Counted from the first letter of the stretch, positions 12,912-23,005 are shown. The stretch is DNA of 64,000 nucleotides from Nocardioides jishulii (GCF_006007965.1 NZ_CP040748.1:1-64000), one strand, 5' to 3'. The notes: generated by a model not told the origin, from the sequence alone. Made by a program: numbers and translations.

Positions 12912-14903
12912 GTGATCCAGCTGCCGGTGTTCCAGCACATCAGCATCGACGACTACCAGCTCTACCCCGGAACAGACGCGCGTCCGGGTATAGACCTTGA
13001 AATCGGTTCCGGCCTAACCCTAGTCCTCGGAGCGAACGGCCTAGGTAAGACCACCTTCGTCACCATGCTCTATCGGGTCCTCAGCGGCACCCAGGACATT
13101 CCGAGCTTCGGCAACGCCGCAGCCCTCGGCGGACGAAGCCTCGACGTTCGCACGCGAAGCAGGGCGGAGCAGAGGACGTTCGCCGACCGGGTTTCAGATG
13201 GTGCCGAATCTGCAACGGCCACACTGACATTCCTCATGGGAACGGACGAGGTCACAGTTCGCCGAAACCTCGCCGATCTCAGCCTGGAAGCCTTCTCTAT
13301 ATCGGGCCAGCAATACGAAGAGACAGAGCAAGTTTTCCAAGAGGAGATTATCCGCAGAAGCGGACTTGCTTCTTTTGGTGACTGGATTCTCACTCTTCGA
13401 CACTTAATCTTCTACTTTGAAGACCGGCAGGCGCTGATATGGGATGCAACAGCACAGAGGCAGCTCCTGCGCCTCCTGTTCCTCCCACCCGATGTATCGG
13501 CTGAATGGACTCGCCGCGAGAGAGAAGTACTTGAGCTCGACTCGCTAGTTCGTAATCTTCAATATGGACTAAATAAAGAGACAAAGCGACTCAGTAAGGC
13601 AACGGCAGCCTTGTCGAACGCCGATGAGGTTCGCCAGAGCCTGACGCTTCTGGCTGGCATGCAGTCGAAAGAGCAGGAACAACTCGACACATTGACAGAC
13701 CAGCTTGCCGAGCTGTCATCTCGCCGGTCCGCCGCACGCCTTGCTGCACTGACAGTGGATCAAGATCGCCAGTCCGCGTTTAAAGCGATCGAACGACTGG
13801 AGTTGCAAGCGATTGCAGCGAATTTCCCGGATACCTCCGCGACTGCCCGGTATCTCCTGAGTCAGATCATGTCCGAGTCGCGCTGCTTGACCTGTGGCAA
13901 TGACGTTCCATCTTTCCGCGATAAGTTGGAGGCGCGTCTGAGGGATGATCACTGCATCGTGTGCGATTCACACGTCAGACGCAGCGACAATGAGCATGCT
14001 CATCACCCTCGTCTCTTATCACGTGCTAGGGACTCCGCCAAAAAATTGGAAGTGCAATCGAAGCAAGCTAGCGAGGCCCTTCGAACGGCCGAGCTCGAGC
14101 ACGCCGACGCGCTTCAGATTGTCTCGAAGTTGACCGCAACTACGAGCGAGCGAGCTGTCTCAATCGACGAGCTGATTCAGCAGCTTCCGCCGAATGAGCG
14201 CGACGTTCATCAGCAGCGCGATGCGATGGCAAGTATGCGCGCTAATGTCGAGATGCGACGGGAGGAGCTGAATGCGAAGCGCCACCAATTCTCCAACTTC
14301 GTAGCTAATGTAAATGAACGCATCGCTCAGCAACGCGATGCAATTAAGACCGCATTCGATGCCTACGCCAAGGGATTTCTCGTCGAAGACTGTGAACTGG
14401 CGTGGCAGCCACGAAAGAGCCGAGTCGGCGAAACCGGAGAACTGGTGGAGTTCGCGGCCTTTGAACTCGCAATGTCGGGGGCCGGCTTCGAGTCCTCAAC
14501 AAGGCGGACCGGTCCCACTCAGGTCTCTGAGAGCCAACGAGAGTTCATCGATCTGTCGTTCAGGATGTCGCTGATGGAAGTCGCCGCCACGTCCGGCGGC
14601 AGTCTGGTTATCGACGCTCCAGAATCTTCGCTCGACGCCGTGTTTGTGTCACGCGCAGCGAAGGTGTTGACGAACTACGCATCGCATGGGGAGAACCGCC
14701 TTGTGGTGACTTCGAACCTCGTCGACGGGGACCTCATTCCGTCACTTCTGCGCCAATCAAAGATCCGCAGCAGCCGCGACAGGCGGGTGGTTGACCTTCT
14801 AAGCATTGCGGCGCCGACGGCGGCCACCCGGCAGCTTGATAGTGAGTACCGGAAAGTCCGACGGCTTCTATTTGCCCGAGCGCGAACAGACCGCCAGTCA
14901 TGA
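12912..14903 (+). CDS. Zinc-hook SMC/ABC-like ATPase of a three-component defence-type operon
   Basis: From GTG 12912 the protein is 663 aa. Walker A GANGLGKTT lies at residues 40-48. Long helical, Glu/Arg-rich segments at about 200-300 and 370-480 look like coiled coil. They flank two CxxC pairs, C325/C328 and C348/C351, which suggests a zinc-binding hook. An ABC-signature-like VSESQ (538-542) and Walker B LVIDAPESSLD (565-575) complete the split ATPase head, as in Rad50/RecF-type proteins. The start is preceded by a G-rich GGGGGG. The open frame continues upstream to 12303, but that part looks non-coding. The stop overlaps the next ATG (ATGA). Gene content resembles ABC-three-component or Lamassu systems (LmuB-like). 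The subfamily is not established; DNA sensing is inferred. Confidence 0.75.
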   Translation: MIQLPVFQHISIDDYQLYPGTDARPGIDLEIGSGLTLVLGANGLGKTTFVTMLYRVLSGTQDIPSFGNAAALGGRSLDVRTRSRAEQRTFADRVSDGAESATATLTFLMGTDEVTVRRNLADLSLEAFSISGQQYEETEQVFQEEIIRRSGLASFGDWILTLRHLIFYFEDRQALIWDATAQRQLLRLLFLPPDVSAEWTRREREVLELDSLVRNLQYGLNKETKRLSKATAALSNADEVRQSLTLLAGMQSKEQEQLDTLTDQLAELSSRRSAARLAALTVDQDRQSAFKAIERLELQAIAANFPDTSATARYLLSQIMSESRCLTCGNDVPSFRDKLEARLRDDHCIVCDSHVRRSDNEHAHHPRLLSRARDSAKKLEVQSKQASEALRTAELEHADALQIVSKLTATTSERAVSIDELIQQLPPNERDVHQQRDAMASMRANVEMRREELNAKRHQFSNFVANVNERIAQQRDAIKTAFDAYAKGFLVEDCELAWQPRKSRVGETGELVEFAAFELAMSGAGFESSTRRTGPTQVSESQREFIDLSFRMSLMEVAATSGGSLVIDAPESSLDAVFVSRAAKVLTNYASHGENRLVVTSNLVDGDLIPSLLRQSKIRSSRDRRVVDLLSIAAPTAATRQLDSEYRKVRRLLFARARTDRQS

Positions 14904-15568
14904 CGAAGCCCTGGGGCGAGGCGTCGGGGGAAGAGGCTTCTGGAGATTCACGCAGAAGCGTCCGACTTCTGCTGATCCTCCGCTGCGCGCACGAGACTGG
15001 CTTTCGGCCCGTGCCTGGAACTGCGATACACACCATCGCCTACCTAGCGGACGCTTTGTCGCCCGTCTGGGGCTTACCGATTCTAGATTCGCAGGTTCTA
15101 AAGCAGCGAACCCGACCCAACTTTCCCGCCCTTCAGAGAGACCTAGACGTTCTGGTTGGCCGAGGGGTGGTGCAAGTGGAGAAACTTTCCATTTCGCAAA
15201 CCTCCAGTGACGAATCGCCGATAAGTGCTAGTTTCAGCCTGACGCCATTAGCGACGCCGGCATTGGATGGAATTCTGACGAATGAATACTTCAGGCGACA
15301 ATTCGAATTTGTGCGTGAAGTGACGTACGCGGCGGCCGCGCTCGGACCAGATGGGCTGGCCAGCATCGGAACGGTTGATGCCTCCTACGCCGACCCCTTC
15401 GCTGATGTGGGCAGCGTCATCGAACTTGACCAAGCGTCGGCAAGTGGTCGAACCACGTCTGAGGTAGCGCAAAAGTTCCGTGCTCTGGCGCCCGACGCAG
15501 ACCTGACGGACGCTCAACTAGTTCACCTTTACCTTCGCCACCTCTACTCAAGGCTTCGAATTGCCTAA
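14900..15568 (+). CDS. Small middle component of the ATPase-nuclease operon
   Basis: This 222 aa protein lies between the ATPase and the nuclease and overlaps both (4 bp and 8 bp). Residues about 20-100 look like a winged helix: a helical LLLILRCAHETGF, then AIHTIAYLADALSPVWGL, then FPALQRDLDVLVGRGVVQVEKL with a wing-like strand. The remainder is mostly helical and ends in LVHLYLRHLYSRLRIA. Size, position and helix pattern fit a three-component ABC system 'middle component' (LmuC-like), thought to bridge ATPase and effector. I recognise no catalytic motif. The assignment rests mainly on context and could be wrong. Confidence 0.55.
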   Translation: MTKPWGEASGEEASGDSRRSVRLLLILRCAHETGFRPVPGTAIHTIAYLADALSPVWGLPILDSQVLKQRTRPNFPALQRDLDVLVGRGVVQVEKLSISQTSSDESPISASFSLTPLATPALDGILTNEYFRRQFEFVREVTYAAAALGPDGLASIGTVDASYADPFADVGSVIELDQASASGRTTSEVAQKFRALAPDADLTDAQLVHLYLRHLYSRLRIA

Positions 15569-16643
15569 TTCGCCCGACTTTGACGACGCCGTCCTTCTTG
15601 GAACCCTGGACTCGTTCCCGTTCGCCGGAGTTGACTCTGATCTTTCCGACGAAGAGCGTTTCGCGCGTGGCGTCGCGCAGGTCCTTCGCGCGTGGCTCCG
15701 GGCTCACCAGGACGAAACTGGCTCTCACGCCGTGTTTTTACTCCAAGCTTCGCCTCCCGACGAACTTGCGGACCTCCCAAGAGAGACCTTCTTTGCGCTA
15801 GATGACGGAGAGACGGATGTAACGTCCGGCATGTGGTTTGTCGGTCCGCCTGTGATTCGCGGGACGCGGTTTGAAACGCAGGCAAGCTTCGACGAAATGT
15901 TCCCGGCGGTCGTTTCTGCTGGCGTCGGCGACGTAGCAGCAGTCACGTACAGGAAGACAGCTCGCGGTCCGATGCTTCGTTTCTATCCGCACGGTCTCAG
16001 CGACCCAGAGCGGGCAATGTCCATGAGGCTCGCTGAAAGCGCCGTGGACCTGTCAAAGGTGTTCGAGTTGGTCGACATAGTTCACCGTTCGACGTTGGTG
16101 ACGCCGTCCGGCCACCAGGGCGGAGCAAAGCTCTGGAAGAACCGGGAAAAGCACTATCCGGTACGGCACGTTGAAGTTGAGATCCAGGCCTACCTTCGGA
16201 CGGGCCTCTCAGTAGGACTTCCCCTCTGCCGCATCAACCCCGAGCAGAATCTAGTGGCCGGCCGCCTCGATTTGGAGATCGAGGAGCTTGATCCAACGAC
16301 TCGTCAGGTCTCGCGTCCCGCGATTCTCGAACTGAAAGTAATTCGGTCCTTCGGATCAACAGGGGCGTCTACTTCGAACTCCCAGACGGAGAAGTGGCTC
16401 AGCGAGGGTGTCGACCAAGCCCACGCATATCGGGAAGAGCGAAGTGCTCGCGCAGGGGCACTTTGCTGCTTCGACATGCGCGTAAATCCGACCGACGAGG
16501 CCTGCTTTAAGAAGGTCGAAAGCAAAGCGAGCGGGCTAAAAGTTGCCGTCAAGAGCTGGCCCCTGTACCCCGATGTGAAGCTTTTTCGTGCCGCTGGTGC
16601 TACAACCGCACTTTCAGCAGGCTCTCCGCAAGCGACGACTTGA
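15561..16643 (+). CDS. PD-(D/E)XK nuclease-like effector
   Basis: This 360 aa protein starts at TTG 15561 inside the end of the previous gene, suggesting translational coupling. Its C-terminal half shows a PD-(D/E)XK pattern: an early glutamate in HVEVEIQAYL (E205/E207), D237 in AGRLDLEI, the ELK core E257-L-K259 in AILELKVIRS, and a motif IV-like glutamine in VDQAHAYREE (Q286). The N-terminal 180 residues are of unknown fold. The likely role is a DNA-cutting effector controlled by the two upstream proteins; that is inferred from motif and operon. Its last 44 bp overlap the methyltransferase gene on the other strand. Confidence 0.65.
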   Translation: MPNSPDFDDAVLLGTLDSFPFAGVDSDLSDEERFARGVAQVLRAWLRAHQDETGSHAVFLLQASPPDELADLPRETFFALDDGETDVTSGMWFVGPPVIRGTRFETQASFDEMFPAVVSAGVGDVAAVTYRKTARGPMLRFYPHGLSDPERAMSMRLAESAVDLSKVFELVDIVHRSTLVTPSGHQGGAKLWKNREKHYPVRHVEVEIQAYLRTGLSVGLPLCRINPEQNLVAGRLDLEIEELDPTTRQVSRPAILELKVIRSFGSTGASTSNSQTEKWLSEGVDQAHAYREERSARAGALCCFDMRVNPTDEACFKKVESKASGLKVAVKSWPLYPDVKLFRAAGATTALSAGSPQATT

Positions 16644-17883
16644 AGCCCTGCTGCGCCGAGGTCTTCATATGTCTGATTGGCTCTGCGCTATATACGTCGT
16701 AGCCACGCGCCGACAGCAACTCCTTGATGACGTCCGCAACCGGAACATGGGTCTGCCCGTACCTGCTGTCACCGACAACCATCCAGCATTCGCCGCCCGC
16801 TCGTAGGGAGCGAAGGACGGTCTCCGTCACCTCTAGGAGATCCTGGAAGTATCCGCCGACCATCGCTGGGAGATGCTTACTCCATAGACTGTCCTTCTCT
16901 GCATCCAGACCGTGAAGCGTCGCGCTTAGGATGGTCGACCCGTCAGGCGCCGGCTTATAGGTACGAGACACCTGCACGTGTGACGCTAGGGTGTTTCGTC
17001 GCAAAGTAATGTTGCTTGTGGTATCCGTCAAATAGCCCAACATCCAGAGTTGAACATTGTATACGTCGGTGTAGTCGAAAGAATTCGGATAGGGAGGCGA
17101 AAATACTGACAGATCGAACAGGTTGGTGAATGTTTGGGTCCGAGCGTCGCCGTGCACGACCTTTGAATGCACGTTTGGGCGGCCAGCGAAAGTAATGATA
17201 TCTGCGATAGCACTTTCGACGCGCAGCGCGAAGAGCGAAAGCACTTCATTCGCGGTTACTGAACGCTCCTGCCAATTCCGTCGGTAACGTCGCCCTTTTC
17301 CGCTCACGAGGACGTTGCTGACCTCTGTCAGCATCCCGCCAACGACGACCCGGAAGAACCGACGGCTGTGCTCGTCGTCAGCGGCGGCTAAGTCGATGGC
17401 TTCCAAGAGTGCAACCAGCGCAGATGCGACTTCGGTCCCGAAAATCCATCGTCCCCCCACGCCTGGCTCGATGAACGTCGGCGGTAGCACAGCTCGCGCC
17501 AGGTCAAGGTCGGGGACAATCCGTCGACTTACCCGACGGACGTCACGCAATCGCGCTACTAGTAGGTCCGAGTTGTACGTGTGAAGCTTCGCTCTTATTA
17601 CATCAGCCAGATAGGGATTGACCTCTACGGTCGTCGATTCGATCCCTAGCATCTGACAGGTGAGGGCCGTAGTCCCACTTCCGCCGAAGGGGTCAAGACA
17701 CGCGTTGACATCACCACCAACACTGTTTACGGCCTGATAGATAAGTTCGGGGGCGAAAGCTTCCTTGAAGTTATGCCACTTCTGGAAGGCCAGGGGCGTC
17801 GCTCCGTCATTTGTGCCCAGCGAAGCGATGTCCCTGCCCCTCGTCCAGGTCGAGTACATCGAATCAGTATCAGCGACACTCAT
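16600..17883 (-). CDS. DNA methyltransferase (SPPY type) convergent with the nuclease
   Basis: From ATG 17883 the protein is 427 aa. The SAM-binding motif I is DPFGGSGTT (64-72), followed by an acidic turn TTVEVNP. The catalytic motif IV is FSPPYPNSFDYTDVYN (261-276), preceded by VVHGDAR. SPPY is most typical of N4-cytosine enzymes, although adenine enzymes cannot be excluded. Motif I comes before IV, with about 190 residues between that probably hold target recognition. The C-terminal part repeats a Rossmann-like CWMVVGDSRYGQTHVPV. The frame is open to 18009, but the extra N-terminus looks unconserved. It probably marks host DNA in partnership with the convergent nuclease operon; this is inference. 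Confidence 0.8.
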   Translation of the reverse strand: MSVADTDSMYSTWTRGRDIASLGTNDGATPLAFQKWHNFKEAFAPELIYQAVNSVGGDVNACLDPFGGSGTTALTCQMLGIESTTVEVNPYLADVIRAKLHTYNSDLLVARLRDVRRVSRRIVPDLDLARAVLPPTFIEPGVGGRWIFGTEVASALVALLEAIDLAAADDEHSRRFFRVVVGGMLTEVSNVLVSGKGRRYRRNWQERSVTANEVLSLFALRVESAIADIITFAGRPNVHSKVVHGDARTQTFTNLFDLSVFSPPYPNSFDYTDVYNVQLWMLGYLTDTTSNITLRRNTLASHVQVSRTYKPAPDGSTILSATLHGLDAEKDSLWSKHLPAMVGGYFQDLLEVTETVLRSLRAGGECWMVVGDSRYGQTHVPVADVIKELLSARGYDVYSAEPIRHMKTSAQQGFKSSLAESLLKVRL

Positions 17884-18030
17884 CGCGCGAGTTGCCGGAC
17901 GCAGGAAACCATGACCGGTGAGTCTAGCTACGCGAGGGTGGTCAGGCAGCGCCGCCTCGCCGCAGCGATCGACCAAGTCCCAACCGATTCGTCGGCTCCT
18001 CGGGAGCAACCGCTAGCAAGCGCGGCGCGG

Positions 18031-18360
18031 TCAGCGGTCAACATGCTCGTTTCTGTCTGCCCACGCCCTCCCCGCGACGGGGACGTTCAGCTCAACGCCC
18101 ACCGACACCAGGAACGCCGCCGCCCGTGCACTCAGGATCCCGAACTCAATCCGGTCGCTGAAGCGCGTCGCGCCGAGCGCGAACTTATCGATGCTGAACG
18201 CCGAGATGCCGCGGGTAATCCCCTCCAGCGACGGGCCGCCGATGCCCATTAGGCGGCATCGCGTCCACGAACGGCCGCGAAGGGTCGATCGGCCGACCGC
18301 TCGACTGCAGCATCCGCTCGACCAGCTCCCCCTTGACATCAGGTTGGTCAACTCGTGCCG
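18031..18360 (-). pseudogene. Fragment of a CpaF/TadA-family secretion ATPase
   Basis: In two different minus-strand frames, adjoining peptides resemble the middle of CpaF/TadA (Flp pilus or tight-adherence ATPase). One frame gives ELVERMLQSSGRPIDPSRPF and then VDAM. After a frame change near 18250 the other gives ITRGISAFSIDKFALGATRF, then FGILSARAAAFL and VELNVPVAG. The homology stops where the Walker A loop should begin. At least one frameshift plus truncation at both ends make this a remnant. It probably came in with the island or an older insertion. The family call rests on recalled motif similarity only. Confidence 0.5.
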
Positions 18361-18693
18361 ACCGTAGCGGCCACGGACGCCCGCGTCGGCTCCCGGACGA
18401 CCGTGGAACGACCGTTGTCGAGTTGCACCCGGGCGACGTACCGGCCCTTCACCACCTGCGCCAGCCGTACTTCCAGAGGGTCGAGCCGGTCGCCTAGCGG
18501 TAGAGGGGACGGGCTGCGCTTCAAGTTGCTTCGAGTCGAGCTCGGCTTGGTATACGAGCAGGTGCTGCTGCAGCATCGGGAGGAACGGCGGGGGACGTTG
18601 ACGGTCCGGACGCCACTCCGGTCTTGGGTGAGCTGATCGGGCGACCGCACTCCGCGCAGGCCCCCGGGATCGACCGGTCGGCCTCCTTGTCCA

Positions 18694-18729
18694 CTTTGCA
18701 AGCAGGGGGTTGGGGGTTCGAGTCCCCCA
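18694..18729 (+). repeat. Right attachment repeat (attR), first part
   Basis: These 36 bp are identical to 12163-12198, the 3' part of tRNA-Ala from the anticodon loop through the T-arm. The repeat stops exactly where the IS3 element begins and resumes at 20110. The last four bases CCCA are duplicated on the far side of the IS. Confidence 0.9.
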
Positions 18730-18759
18730 TGAATCGCCCCGGGTTTCGTAGAGGCTCGT

Positions 18760-20054
<1,295 letters not shown>

Positions 20055-20105
20055 GACTCTCATCCTCCATGGATTGAGAGCCTCCACCAGACCCGGGGCG
20101 ATTCA

Positions 20106-20170
20106 CCCAGGCTCCACTGAAAGACCTGGGGGTCCACCCCGGGTCTTTCTTCATTTCGGGGCGTCTCTGG
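20106..20170 (+). repeat. Right attachment repeat (attR), second part, with terminator copy
   Basis: CCCA at 20106-20109 is the target duplication of the IS; 20110-20170 continues the repeat of 12199-12260 with one missing C and one T/C change. It contains the second copy of the tRNA-Ala terminator. Before insertion of the island this was probably the native 3' end of tRNA-Ala. Confidence 0.88.
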
Positions 20171-20200
20171 ATGACGGCTGGCCGGCCCGGTGCCCATCAA

Positions 20201-20241
20201 CGCGGCCCCTTTGGGTCACCAGGTAACCTCAAAGGGCCGCG
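20201..20241. other. Strong hairpin beyond the island
   Basis: The arms CGCGGCCCCTTTG (20201-20213) and CAAAGGGCCGCG (20230-20241) pair with one bulged C. The inner GGT/ACC extends the stem. No U-tract follows. It could stop transcription leaving the island or be a protein site; the sequence does not decide. Confidence 0.45.
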
Positions 20242-20334
20242 CAGATGGGTCAGGGGCCCGACGCACGCAGCAACCGGCCGGGGGAACCGCCTGGCGAGCG
20301 GCGGCGTCCAACCGGCGACGCCCAGGAGGACTCC

Positions 20335-20886
20335 ATGCCCGTACGACTGTCCGCCGCGCTCGCGGCCCTCGCCCTGATGCCCCTGCTCGTGCTCGTGCTC
20401 GCAGGCCTCGCGCCCGCCTCCGCCGACTGCGTCGCGGCGGAGTTCCCGCCCGCCGGTTCGCCGGTCATCTTCTCCGGCACGGCCGTGGAGGAGCGGGGCA
20501 CCTACACGAAGTTCGAGGTCGAGCGCGTCTGGGAGGGCCCCGACCTCGCCGAGGAGGTCTGGGTGCAGGGCGGTCAGGAGCAGGAGTCGTGGCCGTTCAG
20601 CCTCTTGGGCCAGGTGATGAGCAGCTTGGACGCGGAGTTCGACCTGGGCGAGCACTACGTCGTCGGCGCCGCCGACGACTTCTCCACCACCATCTGCTCG
20701 GTCACGGACGCTGAGGCGCACGAGGTGCCGGCGGACGCGCGTACGCCTGTCGAGGGCGGCGCGCAGGGCGCCGACGTGCCCCTCAGTCCCTGGATCGCCA
20801 CGCTGCTCGTGGCGGGTGCAGCCGCAGGCGTCCTCACGGCCGCGGTGGTCCTGGTGCGCCGCCGTCGCGCCATCGCCCCCGGCTGA
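20335..20886 (+). CDS. Secreted or membrane-anchored hypothetical protein
   Basis: This 183 aa protein has an N-terminal signal peptide (hydrophobic LALMPLLVLVLAG, likely cleavage near ASA-D). A small beta-rich extracellular domain follows, with cysteines in SADCVAAEF and TTICSVTD that may pair. It ends with a C-terminal membrane span (PWIATLLVAGAAAGVLTAAVV) and the basic tail RRRRAIAPG. The layout resembles actinobacterial cell-surface proteins of unknown function. AGGAGGA lies 4 bp before the ATG. It is the first backbone gene after the island. I do not recognise a family. Confidence 0.75.
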   Translation: MPVRLSAALAALALMPLLVLVLAGLAPASADCVAAEFPPAGSPVIFSGTAVEERGTYTKFEVERVWEGPDLAEEVWVQGGQEQESWPFSLLGQVMSSLDAEFDLGEHYVVGAADDFSTTICSVTDAEAHEVPADARTPVEGGAQGADVPLSPWIATLLVAGAAAGVLTAAVVLVRRRRAIAPG

Positions 20887-20952
20887 GCGTGCGCCGCACC
20901 CTCAGCCAGCCGCCGGTCGGCTGCCGACCAGGCCCCACCTAGAATCGCCAAC

Positions 20953-21735
20953 GTGCGTGTCCCCGTCCTGCTCCGCCCGGTGGCGCTGGGAGCACACCTC
21001 TTCGGCCTCTTCTGCGTCGGTCTGGCGATCATCCTCGGCTTCTGGCAGCTCGGCTCGTGGCAGGACCAGCGCGACGAGGGCGCGACCGACCGGTCCGAGC
21101 TCGAGGCCGTCCCGCTCGCCGAGGCGCTGGGACCGGACGACCCCTTCCCGCAGGACGCCGTCTCGCGCCCGGTCACCATGGTCGGCACGTGGCTGCCCGA
21201 CTCGACGCTGTACGTCGAGGGTCGCGACAGCGGCGACCGCACCGGCTACTGGGTGATGACGCCCCTGGCGGTGGGCGAGGAGGCCGACGCAGCCGAGTCA
21301 CCGGCCCTCCTGGTCGTCCGCGGCTGGGTCGCCTCCATCGATCCCCGCCCCGCGACGCCCCGTGGTCAGGCTGAGCTCACCGCGTGGCTGCAGCCGCCGG
21401 AAGGCACGGCCGGCGTCACCGACTCCGACCGCTCCGACGACGTGATCCCGCAGGTGCGCCTGGGCGACGCGATCCAGCACGTCGACCAGGACCTCTACGG
21501 CGGGTTCGCGGTGGTCGACGTGGACGCCGACAACATCAACGCCGGCACCGAGGGACTCGAGCCGGTGGGTGTCGACGAGGTGCCCGAGGTGGCGGCGACC
21601 ACGGGCTGGCGCAACCTGCTCTACGGCCTGGAGTGGTGGATCTTCGCCGGCTTCGCGGCCTTCATCTGGCTGCGCTGGTGCCGCGACGAGCTCGTGGCTG
21701 CCCGCACCCCCGACGCGGTTGCCTCGGACGGGTAA
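20953..21735 (+). CDS. SURF1 family protein
   Basis: SURF1 proteins assist cytochrome c oxidase assembly at the membrane. The 260 aa product has the two terminal membrane spans of the family, about 8-31 (LGAHLFGLFCVGLAIILGFW) and 222-242 (WWIFAGFAAFIWLRW). A periplasmic-side domain with FGTW-like VGTWLPDSTLYVEGR and VVRGWV motifs lies between. The conserved FWQLGSWQ follows the first span. The start is GTG. A short gap separates it from the DUF3817 gene. Confidence 0.9.
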   Translation: MRVPVLLRPVALGAHLFGLFCVGLAIILGFWQLGSWQDQRDEGATDRSELEAVPLAEALGPDDPFPQDAVSRPVTMVGTWLPDSTLYVEGRDSGDRTGYWVMTPLAVGEEADAAESPALLVVRGWVASIDPRPATPRGQAELTAWLQPPEGTAGVTDSDRSDDVIPQVRLGDAIQHVDQDLYGGFAVVDVDADNINAGTEGLEPVGVDEVPEVAATTGWRNLLYGLEWWIFAGFAAFIWLRWCRDELVAARTPDAVASDG

Positions 21736-21744
21736 CCTCGCGGT

Positions 21745-22167
21745 GTGAAGAAGGCTCTGACCCGCTACCGCGTGATGGCCTACGTGGTCGGCGTGCTGTT
21801 GATCGTGCTCTGCCTCATCGGCGTCCCGTTGTCGAACTTCGACGGCTCCCCCATGTGGGTGGGTGACAAGATCCCCACCCCGAACTGGTTCGACGAGGGC
21901 AGCCGCGCCAACAACCTCGGCGAGTTCATCACCAGCATCCTCGGCACCGCCCACGGCTGGCTCTACATGATCTTCCTCGTCTTCGCGTTCTCGCTCGCGC
22001 GCAAGGCCAAGTGGTCGATGGGCTACACCCTCGGCATCCTGGCCGCCGGCACGATCCCGATCGTGTCGTTCTGGGCCGAGCACAAGGCGACCCAGCGCAT
22101 CAAGCGCGACCACCCTGAGGAGTTCGCCGGACGGACCACTGACCAGGTGGGACAGTTGCAGTCGTGA
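21745..22167 (+). CDS. DUF3817 membrane protein
   Basis: This 140 aa protein has three predicted membrane spans: YRVMAYVVGVLLIVLCLIG, HGWLYMIFLVFAFSLA and GYTLGILAAGTIPIVSFW. The HG-(W/F)-LY motif is the hallmark of the DUF3817 family, widespread in actinobacteria and of unknown function. It lies 9 bp after SURF1 and its stop overlaps the next start (GTGA), so SURF1, this gene and the patatin form one operon. Confidence 0.88.
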   Translation: MKKALTRYRVMAYVVGVLLIVLCLIGVPLSNFDGSPMWVGDKIPTPNWFDEGSRANNLGEFITSILGTAHGWLYMIFLVFAFSLARKAKWSMGYTLGILAAGTIPIVSFWAEHKATQRIKRDHPEEFAGRTTDQVGQLQS

Positions 22168-22991
22168 AGACCGCGTTCGTGCTGGGAGGTGGCGGCATCC
22201 TCGGTGCCGTCGAGGTTGGCATGCTGCGTGCGCTCCTCGAGCGCGGCATCACCCCCGACCTGGTGATCGGCACGAGCATCGGCGCCCTCAACGGCGCGAT
22301 CGTCGCTCACGAGCCCAGCCTCGCCGCGGTCGAGCGCATGACCACGCTGTGGCGCGGCACCGAGCTGGCGCGTGAGCTCTACGGCGACTCGCCGCTGCGT
22401 ACCGTCAAGAGGGCGGTCTCCAGCGGCACCCACCTCGCTGACCCCGGACCGATCCGCCGGATCCTGCACTCGGAGCTGGGCGACGCCGAGTTCTCCGACC
22501 TCGCGGTGGAGTTCCAGGTCTGCGCCTCGAGCATCGAGCGGGCCGCGGAGCACTGGTTCATCGACGGTCCCGTGATCGACGCCGTGCTGGCCAGCGCCGC
22601 CGTCCCAGGTCTGCTGCCTCCCGCCCGCGTCGGCGACGAACACTTCCTCGACGGCGGCATCGTCAACTCGATCCCGCTGGGTCGTGCGGCTGCGATGGGC
22701 GCCACCCGCATCTTCGTGCTCCAGGTCGGGCGCATCGACCGCCCGCTGACCGTGCCGAGCAAGCCGTGGGAGGTGGCCCGTGTCTCCTTCGAGATCGCGC
22801 GTCGCCACCGCTTCGTACGCGAGCTGGCCGAGCTCCCGGACCACGTCGAGGCCCACGTGCTCCCGGCGGCCGGGACGTCGGCGCGCGACGACTCGTTGCT
22901 CGCCTACCGCGACTTCTCCAGCGTCGAGGACAAGATCGAGGCCACCTACCTGGCCTCCATGCTCCACCTGGAGCGTCTGGGCATCAGCTGA
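22164..22991 (+). CDS. Patatin-like phospholipase family protein
   Basis: The 275 aa protein is a lipid acyl hydrolase with a Ser-Asp dyad. The oxyanion glycine-rich loop is GGGGILGAVEVG (residues 8-19), the nucleophile elbow is GTSIG (about 35-39) and the catalytic Asp is in FLDGGIVNSIP. No signal peptide or membrane span is seen, so it is probably cytoplasmic or membrane-peripheral. The GTG start overlaps the DUF3817 stop by 4 bp. Substrate is unknown. Confidence 0.9.
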   Translation: MKTAFVLGGGGILGAVEVGMLRALLERGITPDLVIGTSIGALNGAIVAHEPSLAAVERMTTLWRGTELARELYGDSPLRTVKRAVSSGTHLADPGPIRRILHSELGDAEFSDLAVEFQVCASSIERAAEHWFIDGPVIDAVLASAAVPGLLPPARVGDEHFLDGGIVNSIPLGRAAAMGATRIFVLQVGRIDRPLTVPSKPWEVARVSFEIARRHRFVRELAELPDHVEAHVLPAAGTSARDDSLLAYRDFSSVEDKIEATYLASMLHLERLGIS

Positions 22992-23005
22992 CGCCTTCGT
23001 ACGCA

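Noticed and set aside
18694..18729. A second, truncated tRNA-Ala gene
   Set aside because: It lacks the 5' half and is followed directly by the IS end. It is the island's right attachment repeat, not a gene.
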